DNA of 64,000 nt from Fen-1254 sp963769605 (GCA_963769605.1 CAVYML010000001.1:638260-702259), one strand, 5' to 3'; positions 51,990 through 60,905 are shown, counted from the first letter of the stretch. The notes: generated by a model not told the origin, from the letters alone. Made by a program: numbers and translations.

Positions 51990-53977
51990 GTGAAAGCGCT
52001 CGTTCGATATATTCTTCTTCTCGGTCTCTTCTTACCGGTTCACTGCTGCAACGTCTTCGCACAGACAGACAGCATTCTCTTTCGCCAGGATGTGGAAAAA
52101 CTATTTGTCGAAGCTATGCACGCTTATCAGGCCGGAAACTACGACACTGCTGCACAGTTATTTCAAAAAAGTCTGCGCGAATATCCACGAAGCCATCGAT
52201 CAACCGCGGCCTACGCAATGGGAAGTAAATCTTTTTTTGCTTTGCATGAATACAGAGAATCGATAAGACTTCTGAAAGATCTTCTCGACATCTATCCGAA
52301 CTCGACATATTGCGCCGATGCGCACTATACGCTTGGTTTAAATTATTATCAGTTAAACCGGTTTGAAGAGGCGTCCGAAGAATGGCTCGCCGTTCGGGAC
52401 GACACCACCAACGATCAGCGGCTGCTGAATCATGCGGAAAAAATGCTCAATCAGGCTGCTCAGAATAATCTTTCTCCCGCGGAATTGCAGGGACTTCTTG
52501 CGTCTGCGAAAACAACCGTCACGCGCGCGCTGCTATCCGTACGCATAGCGGAAAGATTGAACAGGAGCGGGGATATTACAGCCGCACAAAATATTTTGAC
52601 TCCCGTTGCACTCTGGTCGCCGCAAATTCCGTATGTCGGCGAAGCTCTCTTTTTCCTCGAGCAAATGCAAAAACGGGGGGCAGTCGAGATCGGCGTTGTA
52701 CTGCCGCTGCTGCTGAAATCCGATCGTCCGGCAGCACATGAATTAGGATCTGAATTTTTAGAAGGCATCCAATATGCTGTGGAAGAGTACAATGAAACTG
52801 CATTGATCAAAGTTCATCTCGACATACGCGATACCGAGCGCGATCCGACAACGGCGGCTCGGCAGGTTGCTGATCTTTGCTCAAATGAGAAAATTAGCGC
52901 AATCATCAGACCATTCTCAGCACGGAAGCTATGGCTTGTGTCGGAATTGCAAATGAGCGGGGAGTTCCTATCGTTACGCCGACCGCTACGGCTAACCGTA
53001 TGACATTACTCGGTGCAAATATCTTCCAAGCAAATCCGGATTATGAAACAAAGGGCAGGGATGCTGCTCTTTATGCATATCAAGAATTAAAGGCAAAAAC
53101 ATTTGCCGTTCTCGCAGCATCCGATGCAATCGGCAGACAGCTTGCCGAAGCGTTTATCCAGGAAGTCCATGATCTCGGAGGAGATATGGTGCAGGTTGTA
53201 TGGTATGAACCGGGTGCCACCGATATCCGGAGCGAGATTGAAAAAATTCGCCACGCTGCAATGGAACGAACAGAGATTCCGTACATCGATTTCGGGGCGA
53301 AATTACGCCAGGCAGAATTTAATAAGATTATAGCAGCGGGAACCAACCAGCATTACATCGATTCTCTCAATGAACACGGTTTGACCGCAAGCGTCCTATC
53401 GCTTTTTGGCAGCAACGGAAAACGCATAGCAGATTCACTGAAAATCCCTACAAAGATCGAACCTGCAAAATACGACAGCCTGGAATATCCGGTGACAACG
53501 CTGGATGCCATTTTTATTCCGATTGCCGGTTCGGAAGAAATTCCTGTTGTAAGCGCTCAGTTAAAGTATTACAACATTCAAGCTCAATTTTTAGGAACAG
53601 GAGACTGGAACGATTTGAACGAACTCGACCAGCAGCGACAGTATACCGACGGTGTAATGTTTTTTGTCGATTCCTACACAGACCCCACGAGCGAAAACTA
53701 TCGTGTGTTTCAAGCTAAATATCAGATAGCAATGAAAGGGCGTGTTCCGAGCGCTAATGTCCTTATCGGATACGATGTAATGAAAATGATGCTGGAGACC
53801 ATAGGACGAGGAGCAACACAGCGGAAGGAATTTGCAGCCTCTTTGGCAAAAGCAACGTATGAGGGATGGCATTCGAAAATAATATTCTCTCGGGATAGGG
53901 TAAATTCAGCCATGACCGTGATGCAGTATAAACAAAGAGAAATTAGAAAAATAGGAACAATTAACCTGCCCAATTAA
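51990..53977 (+). pseudogene. LpoA-like TPR + periplasmic-binding (Peripla_BP_6) protein, frameshifted
   Basis: Start GTG 51990 with a signal peptide (VRYILLLGLFLPVHC, cleavage near FAQ). Residues 40-160 are TPR-like (AGNYDTAAQLFQKSLREYP, YCADAHYTLGLNYYQLNRF). From about residue 225 a periplasmic-binding type I domain starts (EIGVVLPLL, FLEGIQYAVEEYNE). The frame breaks near 52912-52921; one missing base restores STEAMACVGIANERGVP with PIVTPTATANRM and continues to 53977. The whole would be about 660 residues. TPR plus type I binding fold is the architecture of penicillin-binding-protein activators (LpoA) and of some amino-acid-binding proteins. RadC follows on the same strand. Confidence 0.8.
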
Positions 53978-54079
53978 AAAAGAATACAGGAGAAAGAAGA
54001 CAGAAAACGAAAGATAAAATAAAAAAAAGTTATAAATCTGCAATCTTCAATCTGCAATGTGAAATTTTATGGGGGAAAT

Positions 54080-54787
54080 ATGAAGAAGGTTTCGGAGCCG
54101 ACGTTTTATCATACGACAATCAAAGAATGGCCGATTGAGGATCGGCCGAGAGAAAAACTTATTTCGCAGGGTGCATCCGTTTTGACAGAGACGGAGCTAC
54201 TGGCAATTCTTATTCGTACGGGTGTTCGCGGGTCGACTGCCATCGATTTAGCAAAAAAGCTGCTTTCCGAGGAGAGATCATTGAATGATCTTGCAGGAAT
54301 GTCCGTTCCACAATTTTTTATCCTTGGCATTGGTAAAGGCAAAGCGGCTGCTTTACTTGCTGCATTCGAATTAGGGCGCAGGATGTCGGGGCAAGGTTCA
54401 GCGGATCGCATCCGCGTCGAATCCCCTCAAGATGTTATGCAAATTATGATGCGCCATCTTCATGCTTTAACGCATGAAGAATTCTGGGTACTTCACTTGA
54501 ATGCAGGAAACCGGCTAATTTCGAAAAAATGCGTAACTGTAGGGATACTTAATTCTTCTCTGGTCCACCCTCGGGAATGTTTTGCCGAAGCTCTTGTCCA
54601 GCATTCAGCAGCGGTCATTTTTGTCCACAATCATCCGAGCGGGAATCCGGAACCGAGTCAGGAAGATATAGCGATTACGCGCCAATTGGTTCAGTCCGGG
54701 GAAATTCTGGGCATTAAGGTTCACGATCATGTCATTCTTGCCGGAGATCATACTCTAACGAGTTTTGCCGAAAGGAATCTTTTATAA
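54080..54787 (+). CDS. radC: RadC/MPN (JAB) domain protein
   Basis: 235 residues from ATG 54080 (GGGGGAAAT precedes it; an in-frame ATG at 54059 is less likely). N-terminal helix-hairpin-helix region (DRPREKLISQGASVLTETELLAILIRTG, GIGKGKAAALLAAFELGRR) and the JAB metalloprotease-like motif HNHPSGNPEPSQED with the metal ligands. Named for DNA repair, but its true role is uncertain; related proteins occur as anti-restriction or mobile-element genes. Here it sits among housekeeping genes, not in an element. Confidence 0.95.
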   Translation: MKKVSEPTFYHTTIKEWPIEDRPREKLISQGASVLTETELLAILIRTGVRGSTAIDLAKKLLSEERSLNDLAGMSVPQFFILGIGKGKAAALLAAFELGRRMSGQGSADRIRVESPQDVMQIMMRHLHALTHEEFWVLHLNAGNRLISKKCVTVGILNSSLVHPRECFAEALVQHSAAVIFVHNHPSGNPEPSQEDIAITRQLVQSGEILGIKVHDHVILAGDHTLTSFAERNLL

Positions 54788-54817
54788 TTTTTTGCCAACG
54801 TGATTAAATTTTTCCAC

Positions 54818-54846
54818 TTGACTTTTTATTCATTAATGGTTATTAT
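54818..54846 (+). promoter_or_regulatory. Strong sigma-70-type promoter for the lipoprotein-LysM genes
   Basis: TTGACT (54818-54823), 17-base spacer, TATTAT (54841-54846). The transcript would begin near 54853, 42 bases before the lipoprotein start. Best chromosomal match to the consensus in the window. Confidence 0.75.
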
Positions 54847-54894
54847 CTGAACAGTTTGTTGAACTGGAAGCACTCTATGCTGAGGAGAATTAAT

Positions 54895-55158
54895 ATGAAA
54901 AAAAGCGTTGGCCTCATTCTTATTGGTTGCGGATTGTTAGCCGGAAGTTTTATAGGCTGCAGTAATAAACCTTCTGATGAAGAGATGAAACAACTGAACG
55001 ATTTAAAAGCGGAAGTCACGTCTCTTGAAAAAAGTATTTCCGATACGGAAGCACAAAAAGCCGCTCTGTTGCGTTCCATTGCAGAGAAAGATGCACAGTT
55101 GGCTCAATGTGCGCAGGATAAGGATGCTTTGCAGGCTCGGCTAAAGAGCACGCATTGA
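54895..55158 (+). CDS. Small coiled-coil lipoprotein
   Basis: 87 residues from ATG 54895, with TGAGGAG ten bases upstream. A lipobox-type signal peptide (MKKSVGLILIGCGLLAG followed by SFIGC, Cys near residue 22) is followed by a helical coiled coil (MKQLNDLKAEVTSLEKSISDTEAQ and AALLRSIAEKDAQLAQ). Reminiscent of small outer-membrane lipoproteins such as Lpp, but shorter repeats and no C-terminal Lys were seen. Co-transcribed with the LysM protein 25 bases later. Confidence 0.8.
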   Translation: MKKSVGLILIGCGLLAGSFIGCSNKPSDEEMKQLNDLKAEVTSLEKSISDTEAQKAALLRSIAEKDAQLAQCAQDKDALQARLKSTH

Positions 55159-55183
55159 GTAAAGGACTAAGGAGAAGAGAACA

Positions 55184-55954
55184 ATGAACACGATGAAAAG
55201 AATTATTATAGCTGCACTTGTGTTGACTATCACAACTTCTGTCCTTTCTGCGCAGCAACAGGAATTGACAAAAGAACAATGGCAGAAACAAGTCACGGAA
55301 TTGACTGCAAAACGCAACGATCTAAAGAACACATATGACGGGCTTCAAAAAGAAGTTGCCGATCTTAAGAAGCAAGATGCGGAAAAAGATGCGGCTTTGA
55401 AACAATGCCGGGACGATTTTGCGGCATTGCAAGGCCAGCAAGAAGCGCCTTTTAAGGCACTCTCCGATAATATCGATGCGAAATTGAATGAATTATCACG
55501 ACTTTCGAATCAAGACCTCTATGCAAGGCGTGCTGAACTTGACTCTGTGCAGGCATGGATTAATGCTGAGAGACAAAACCCATTAAGCGCCATTAAGAAA
55601 AACGAAGAAAAGCTGAATGAATTGCAAGCGCGTCTTGATGCATTGAAAAAATCTTTGGAACAGGTTATTGCATCGGGTCAAGCAGTCCAGACTTATAAAG
55701 TCGGAACATGGGCAAAGGACCGCGATTGTTTATGGAATATCGCGAAAAAGCCGAAAATTTATGATAACGCTTTCTTGTGGCCTAAAATCTGGCAGGGAAA
55801 TAGAGACCAAATAAAAAATCCGGATGTTATTCACAAAGGTCAGATCTTGAAGATTCCGCACAAAGCGGATTTGACTAAAGCAGAAAAATCTGCACTGAAT
55901 AAATACTGGGCAAGGAAAAATTCTGCTGCAACAGCGCCGGTTGCAAAACCGTAA
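55184..55954 (+). CDS. Secreted coiled-coil protein with C-terminal LysM-like domain
   Basis: 256 residues. Signal peptide cleaved about residue 23 (VLSAQQ), a long coiled coil to about residue 165 (LKNTYDGLQKEVADLKKQDAEK, and later NEEKLNELQARLDALKKSLEQV), then a LysM-like domain (TYKVGTWAKDRDCLWNIAKK, ending with NPDVIHKGQILKIP). LysM binds peptidoglycan; a helical stalk anchored at the wall is inferred. The neighbouring lipoprotein has a related coiled-coil style, suggesting an envelope-organising pair. A terminator follows. Confidence 0.85.
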   Translation: MNTMKRIIIAALVLTITTSVLSAQQQELTKEQWQKQVTELTAKRNDLKNTYDGLQKEVADLKKQDAEKDAALKQCRDDFAALQGQQEAPFKALSDNIDAKLNELSRLSNQDLYARRAELDSVQAWINAERQNPLSAIKKNEEKLNELQARLDALKKSLEQVIASGQAVQTYKVGTWAKDRDCLWNIAKKPKIYDNAFLWPKIWQGNRDQIKNPDVIHKGQILKIPHKADLTKAEKSALNKYWARKNSAATAPVAKP

Positions 55955-55991
55955 GGAAAAAACAAAAACGTCTACGGTTGTAAATTTTGAT

Positions 55992-56034
55992 AAACGCCCT
56001 CACGATGAAAATTCATCGGAGGGCGTTTTTTTTT
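55992..56034 (+). terminator. Rho-independent terminator
   Basis: AAACGCCCTC (55992-56001) pairs with GAGGGCGTTT; an inner CGATGA/TCATCG extends the hairpin past a one-base bulge, loop AAAT, and a run of nine T follows. It ends the lipoprotein-LysM unit just ahead of phoH. Confidence 0.93.
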
Positions 56035-56042
56035 AAAGAGGA

Positions 56043-57044
56043 TTGATACTCTTGATTGAAAAAAAAATTCCCCTTGCGGGCATCGATTCCGTCCAGCTCC
56101 TTGGATTTAATGACGCTCATCTCCAGTTGATCGAAGACCGGTTTAGTGCAACGATTTCTGCACGCGGCGAGATTCTGACAATTCGCGGGTCAAACTCAGA
56201 GGTTATACAACTGGAAAAAATTTTCAAGGAATTGATGTATATTCTCAATAAGAACGGAAATTTAAGCACGTCTGATATTGAAACCGTAATCGATTTGGTA
56301 GCAGTCAATGGCGCTTCGGCCGAGATGCTTCCCGAGAATATAACGGACGATGCCGATGTAGCTCTCCTCTACACAAAATCGGGAATCGTAAAAGCCCGAA
56401 CTCCGGGACAAAGACAGTACGTTCAGCAAATTCGAAAAAACGACATTGTTTTTGCTATCGGTCCGGCAGGGACAGGTAAAACATATCTTGCAGTTGCTAT
56501 GGCTGTAGCCGCGCTCAAGAATAGAGATGTCACCAGAATTATTCTTGCAAGGCCGGCAGTGGAAGCAGGTGAGAGTCTCGGATTTCTGCCGGGAGATTTC
56601 CGCGAAAAAATAGATCCTTACCTTCGCCCTTTATATGATGCACTGGAAGATATGCTGACGGCGGATAAATTGAGAAGTTATATCGAAAAAAAAATTGTTG
56701 AAATTGTTCCCCTTGCATATATGAGAGGGCGCACACTGCACAACTCCTTCGTCATTCTCGATGAAGCGCAGAATGCAACGGCTATGCAGATGAAAATGTT
56801 CTTAACACGCCTTGGGGCAAGTTCGCGCGCTATTATTACCGGCGATATCACACAGATCGATTTGCCGTCAAAATCTACATCGGGACTGGTTCAGATACGA
56901 GAAGTTCTCAAATCGGTTCAGGGAGTTGCGTTCGTGTATTTCGATAAAAACGACGTCCTTCGTCATCGATTGGTGAAAGATATCATCGAAGCATACGATA
57001 AATATCATGCAGATAATGGGGCCGGAATAAAGCCGAACAGTTGA
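56043..57044 (+). CDS. phoH: PhoH family ATPase
   Basis: 333 residues from TTG 56043 (TTG 56052 is equally possible). A KH-like N-terminal region is followed by the P-loop GPAGTGKTYLAVAMA near residue 140, ARPAVEAGESLGFLPGDFREKIDPYLRPLYDAL, Walker B in FVILDEAQNAT, and GDITQIDLP. PhoH is an ATPase of the helicase-like superfamily associated with RNA metabolism and phosphate limitation in E. coli. In many genomes it sits upstream of ybeY; here mazG follows on the opposite strand. Confidence 0.95.
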   Translation: MILLIEKKIPLAGIDSVQLLGFNDAHLQLIEDRFSATISARGEILTIRGSNSEVIQLEKIFKELMYILNKNGNLSTSDIETVIDLVAVNGASAEMLPENITDDADVALLYTKSGIVKARTPGQRQYVQQIRKNDIVFAIGPAGTGKTYLAVAMAVAALKNRDVTRIILARPAVEAGESLGFLPGDFREKIDPYLRPLYDALEDMLTADKLRSYIEKKIVEIVPLAYMRGRTLHNSFVILDEAQNATAMQMKMFLTRLGASSRAIITGDITQIDLPSKSTSGLVQIREVLKSVQGVAFVYFDKNDVLRHRLVKDIIEAYDKYHADNGAGIKPNS

Positions 57045-57049
57045 ACTCC

Positions 57050-57823
57050 TTACATTTCATGTCCTTTCGAAAGGTTCCAGATCTCATCCATTGCTTCCAG
57101 AGGGACCGATCCGATTGTTTTCCCCTGACGCTGTAATTCAGCCTCAACATGGTGAAAACGTTTGATGAATTTTTCTACAGCGCTTCGCAGGGATAGTTCT
57201 GCATTGATGTCGATAAATCGAGCGTAATTGACGAGCGAAAAAAGAAGATCGCCGAATTCCTCCTCGATATCTTTTTGAATTCCATGTTCCTGAGCTTGCA
57301 TGAGCTCGCGAATTTCTTCGTTAACCTTTTTCCAGACTTCCCGGCGTTCTTTCCAATCGAATCCGACCTTTGATGCTTTTTCCTGTATTCGCTGCGCACG
57401 GAGCAATGCAGGCATATCGGCCGGAACGCCTTCCATAACGGATGACCTTCCTTCACGCAGCTTAATCTGTTCCCATTTTTGTGTGACGGCTTTGGCGGTT
57501 TTTGCTTCTCCAGATCCGAAAACATGAGGATGTCTGCGAACCATCTTTTCCGCTATCGATTGAACGACATCCTCGAATCGAAAAGAATGTGTCTCTTCCG
57601 CCATGGTCGAATGGAGAATGATATGAAGCAAAATATCGCCAAGTTCCTTCTTCATCTCCTCAAAATTGTTCTGATCTATGGATTCGATGAATTCATACGT
57701 TTCTTCTAAAAGGCTGTGGCGGATTGAAGAATGCGTTTGTTCTCGATCCCATGGACATTCCTTCCGTAGCCGTCGAACAATAACGAGAAAATCGTCGAAT
57801 GTATATGTTTTTTTTTCTTCCAT
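57050..57823 (-). CDS. mazG: Nucleoside triphosphate pyrophosphohydrolase MazG
   Basis: 257 residues with two tandem MazG domains. The first: CPWDREQTHSSIRHSLLEETYEFIESID with EELGDILLHIILHS as the EExxE/ExxD metal site. The second: VNEEIRELMQAQ, IEEEFGDLLFSLVNYARF. It hydrolyses noncanonical or excess NTPs to NMP and pyrophosphate, a house-cleaning role. The 3' end abuts phoH with a five-base gap, so the two genes converge. Complete. Confidence 0.95.
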   Translation of the reverse strand: MEEKKTYTFDDFLVIVRRLRKECPWDREQTHSSIRHSLLEETYEFIESIDQNNFEEMKKELGDILLHIILHSTMAEETHSFRFEDVVQSIAEKMVRRHPHVFGSGEAKTAKAVTQKWEQIKLREGRSSVMEGVPADMPALLRAQRIQEKASKVGFDWKERREVWKKVNEEIRELMQAQEHGIQKDIEEEFGDLLFSLVNYARFIDINAELSLRSAVEKFIKRFHHVEAELQRQGKTIGSVPLEAMDEIWNLSKGHEM

Positions 57824-57929
57824 CGTAATATCTATGTTTAAATTTAATCATAGCGAAAAACAAAACGAGAATCAATCATTGTTTTTGTTCAACTTAATAC
57901 GTACTTTCTAAATAAGAATATGAGGAATC

Positions 57930-58005
57930 GGGGCTGTAGCTCAGTTGGGAGAGCGCTTCGTTCGCAACGAAGAGGTCGTCAGTTCGATCCTGATCAGCTC
58001 CACCA
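57930..58005 (+). tRNA. tRNA-Ala (anticodon CGC)
   Basis: Acceptor GGGGCTG (57930-57936) pairs with CAGCTCC with the G3-U70 wobble that is the alanine identity element; D-arm GCTC/GAGC, anticodon stem CTTCG/CGAAG with loop TTCGCAA giving anticodon CGC, and T-arm with TTCGATC. CCA is encoded (58003-58005). A tyrosine integrase starts 81 bases downstream in the same direction, so its 3' end is the probable integration site. Confidence 0.95.
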
Positions 58006-58086
58006 ATAAATACAGGGGTTTTCTGCTTCACGACTTTCCGAAATTGTCTCGTGTGACCAAAATGAGCCCAAAGAAAGGAATCTGTC

Positions 58087-59238
58087 ATGGCTTCTTTGAC
58101 CAAAAGACGTGGTGTTGACGGTGTGTTCACGTATTGGATTGACTTCTACTACAAAGGAAAAAGAATACGTCGTTCAACAAAAACTAGTGATCGAAAGATT
58201 GCAATTAAAATACGTGATGAAATCTGTGGTAGAATAGCAAGAGGTTCATTCAAGATGGAAGAAGTTGAGGAAAAGAATATATCCTTAAAAGATTTCTGTA
58301 ATCAATATGAACAGTATTGTAAGCAAACAAAAAAAGCAAGCTCAGTTGTTGTTGACATTGGTGCATTGAAAGAGTTTGTGGAAATTGTCGGTAGCACAAA
58401 AACACTTCGCCTGGTCACTGAAACGCATGTGCGAACATTCGTTGCGTATTTGCTCAACAAGAAAACCCAAAAACTCGGTAATGGCGAATACGAGAAAAGT
58501 AATCGTGCCACGACCATCAATCGGAAGATTCAGGCAATTAAAACAGCATTCAACTGGGCTATGATTGGAGATCGACGTTGGATTGATACCAATGTGTGTG
58601 GTGTTGTTAAATATCTAAAGGAAGATAAACATCAGCCGAGATTTTTAAGAGACTTTGAATTGATGGGGTTGTTCAAGGTCATGCAGCAAGATGGACAGCG
58701 TGGACGAGAATTTGTTCGATATGTATTGTTCCTTCTTAATACCGGTTGTCGAAGAAGCGAGGCATTGAATGTTAAATGGGATATGGTCGATTTTGAGAAC
58801 AACATGGTAACCTTGTTTGCGTTTAAGGTTAACAGGGAATCAAGTTTGCCTATGAATTCCGAGTTACGAAGTGTGTTGCAGGATATCAGAAGTGAACGCA
58901 TTGACCTGAAACCTAAAGAGAAGGTGTTTCCCTTTACCGATGATTATGCGACGAAGCGATTTAAGAAATATGTAAAGAAAGCGGGACTGGCCGATGACAT
59001 CCATCTTCATTGTCTTCGTCACACGACAGCGACGGTACTGAGAATGTATGGAGTGGCATTGCTTGATATTAGAGATGTGTTGGGCCATGCAAATATTACA
59101 ACAACTCAAATATATAGCAGAACCTATCCAACTCAACTGCGTCCCGCGTTGGAAACCTTACAGTTTAAGAGATTGATGAATAAGCCAGTTGAATTGTTAG
59201 AATCGAAGAAGGATGATACGGGCGTTCAATCCATTTGA
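58087..59238 (+). CDS. Tyrosine recombinase / integrase
   Basis: 383 residues. N-terminal arm-binding segment (TYWIDFYYKGKRIRRSTKTSD), SAM-like core-binding domain near 75-170, then the catalytic domain with Arg in NTGCRRSEALNV, the Lys region FAFKVNRESSLPM, HCLRHTTA (His and Arg) and LGHANITTTQIYSR with the His and the nucleophile Tyr. All five catalytic residues are present, so it is likely active. The gene stands next to tRNA-Ala and directs integration there. AAAGGAATC precedes the ATG. A promoter overlaps its stop. Confidence 0.93.
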   Translation: MASLTKRRGVDGVFTYWIDFYYKGKRIRRSTKTSDRKIAIKIRDEICGRIARGSFKMEEVEEKNISLKDFCNQYEQYCKQTKKASSVVVDIGALKEFVEIVGSTKTLRLVTETHVRTFVAYLLNKKTQKLGNGEYEKSNRATTINRKIQAIKTAFNWAMIGDRRWIDTNVCGVVKYLKEDKHQPRFLRDFELMGLFKVMQQDGQRGREFVRYVLFLLNTGCRRSEALNVKWDMVDFENNMVTLFAFKVNRESSLPMNSELRSVLQDIRSERIDLKPKEKVFPFTDDYATKRFKKYVKKAGLADDIHLHCLRHTTATVLRMYGVALLDIRDVLGHANITTTQIYSRTYPTQLRPALETLQFKRLMNKPVELLESKKDDTGVQSI

Positions 59239-59264
59239 CAACAACGTATATATTTTGTTATATT
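59235..59264 (+). promoter_or_regulatory. Strong promoter of the element's replication operon
   Basis: TTGACA (59235-59240) overlaps the integrase stop; an 18-base spacer and TATATT (59259-59264) follow (17 bases with TTATAT). The transcript would start near 59271 and cross the palindrome at 59324 before reaching the RecT-like gene. Confidence 0.65.
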
Positions 59265-59323
59265 AAACTAAGCTCATTCATAATCCCACAAAACGCAGTG
59301 GTGGCGTGGAAAGCGAAAATAGG

Positions 59324-59353
59324 AAATAGTCTCACCGGTGAGACTATTTTTTT
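59324..59353 (+). terminator. Terminator-like perfect palindrome in the early leader
   Basis: AAATAGTCTCACC / GGTGAGACTATTT is a 26-base perfect inverted repeat (59324-59349), extended by T to 59353. It can act as a terminator for the integrase. It also lies inside the leader of the transcript from the 59235 promoter, so it may be an attenuator, antitermination target or operator. Confidence 0.8.
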
Positions 59354-59397
59354 GGGCATAATGTTCAATTCATTAAACAGAAAGGCAGAGTGATCGT

Positions 59398-60252
59398 ATG
59401 AGTGAACAGAAAGCGGAAGCCGTACTAGATGTTGGTGCGGTTCCGGAACAAGTCAATGCATCGGTTGAGACATCGACTGCATTGGTTGTTGACAGGCGTT
59501 TGGTCGAGATTAAGCGCCTTGAAATCAAAGCAAACTGGATGGGAAGTATAAGCGATAAGGGTGCGTATCAGTTGGCACGCATGGCTATCGCTTATGGTCT
59601 CGACCCCTTTCTCAAGGAGTTGGTCATACTCGGTGACAACGTGTATCCAACGGTTGCGGCATTGCAGCGCAAGGCGAACGAAGACCCTGATTACGAGGGC
59701 GAGGAAATACGGCCATGCAATGAGCAGGAACGGAAAGAATTCTATTATCCGGAAGCTCCACCTGAGCACGAATATCTCTGGATTTGCAAAGTCTATCACA
59801 AAAAGCGAAAGTTTCCTGCCATTGGATATGGACGGGCAAGTGGCGTTAATGTGAAGATGTCGACCATGCAGATATGGTTGCCGGAGATGGCACAGAAACG
59901 AGCACGAGGACGTGCATACCGCGTCTTCTTTAATATCAGTATTCCCACGATCGAGGAGATGTATGAGTTTGAGGATGGTTCGAGAATGGCAAAGAATCAG
60001 CCGAACCAAATTCAGCTTGCGACACCTGAGCAACTGCAAATGCTCGAAGAGAAGGTGTTGTTGAAGGACTACCTTGAAAACGGCGTGATTCAACAGCATG
60101 AGTGGGACGGAATCATCAGCAAGGTTCAACAGAAGATGTTGACCTACAAGAATGCTTACGCCGCACTTGAATATTTTCTTGGTGTTGGCTGTGACGGTAC
60201 GACAGGTATAATCAAAGAACGGCTGGACAAACTGCAGTCGTCCGAAAACTAA
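59398..60252 (+). CDS. RecT/Bet-like single-strand annealing protein
   Basis: 284 residues. The core ARMAIAYGLDPFLKELVILGDNVYPTVAALQRKA resembles the Bet/RecT pattern (YGLNPF...E...). WICKVYHKKRKFP, SGVNVKMS and the helix LPEMAQKRARGRAYRVFFN with KRARGRA as the usual basic stretch follow. Such proteins anneal complementary single strands in phage recombination. No exonuclease partner is next to it; an SSB-like gene follows at 30 bases. Classification is by motif pattern and context; it may be a remote family member. Confidence 0.75.
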   Translation: MSEQKAEAVLDVGAVPEQVNASVETSTALVVDRRLVEIKRLEIKANWMGSISDKGAYQLARMAIAYGLDPFLKELVILGDNVYPTVAALQRKANEDPDYEGEEIRPCNEQERKEFYYPEAPPEHEYLWICKVYHKKRKFPAIGYGRASGVNVKMSTMQIWLPEMAQKRARGRAYRVFFNISIPTIEEMYEFEDGSRMAKNQPNQIQLATPEQLQMLEEKVLLKDYLENGVIQQHEWDGIISKVQQKMLTYKNAYAALEYFLGVGCDGTTGIIKERLDKLQSSEN

Positions 60253-60282
60253 CAATCACATATTCAGAGAGGAGTTACAGTT

Positions 60283-60846
60283 ATGATAACAATCGACAAA
60301 CCCTTGGACGAGATCGAGAGTTGGGATCCCGCAGGTGGTAGTGCCCTAAAGCCCGGAATGCACGAGGTTCAGATTATCGAGGTTAAACTCGAAGACGCAA
60401 AGTCCGGGTATCAGAAAGTCAATATGAAATGCAAGGCCGTTGCCGGTGAATGTGTTGGCAGCACCGTCTACGTCAATCGGTCACTGCATCCGAATGCGCT
60501 CGGTTACTTCCGTGGCATGCTCGACATTCTCAACTGCTTTGCGACGACACAGCATCTTGACGAACAGAAACTGGTCGGTAAGTACATGCGGGTTTTCGTC
60601 GAGGAGGTTCCAAAAACTGATGGCAGCGGCATGACCCTCAAGGTTGACAAAATGTTCGTATCGGAAATCAATGCCGAAAAGAACCTGCCTACGGACATCG
60701 CGGAAGGAGCGAACGCAAAGCCCATTCACTCGGTTCCGCAACATTCGGTTTCGGTTACTGCACGACCAGTCGCAGGTGGTGGTAACAATAGAGCCGCCAG
60801 TCCACGGCAAGCACCGCCCGAAAAGGTGGATGATCTTCCATTCTAA
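60283..60846 (+). CDS. Phage SSB-like (DUF669-type) protein with acidic DDLPF tail
   Basis: 187 residues. The N-terminal ~125 residues are a small beta domain of the style of DUF669-type phage proteins (GMHEVQIIEVKLEDAKSGYQKVNMK, VYVNRSLHPNALGYFRGML and KYMRVFVEEVPKTDGSG). A flexible Pro/Ala-rich linker ends in VDDLPF, like the SSB C-terminal peptide DDIPF that recruits partner proteins. A single-stranded-DNA-binding role is inferred from fold style, tail and position between RecT-like and clamp genes. Ribosome site AGAGAGGAG. Confidence 0.7.
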   Translation: MITIDKPLDEIESWDPAGGSALKPGMHEVQIIEVKLEDAKSGYQKVNMKCKAVAGECVGSTVYVNRSLHPNALGYFRGMLDILNCFATTQHLDEQKLVGKYMRVFVEEVPKTDGSGMTLKVDKMFVSEINAEKNLPTDIAEGANAKPIHSVPQHSVSVTARPVAGGGNNRAASPRQAPPEKVDDLPF

Positions 60847-60905
60847 AACAACCGTACGTGGGGAGAGTGGCAAACTCCCCACGTTCCATTTAACAGAGAG
60901 GATTT

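Noticed and set aside
59425..60255. 276-codon open frame antisense to the RecT-like gene
   Set aside because: Sense frame has ribosome site, family motifs and operon context; the antisense frame has none.
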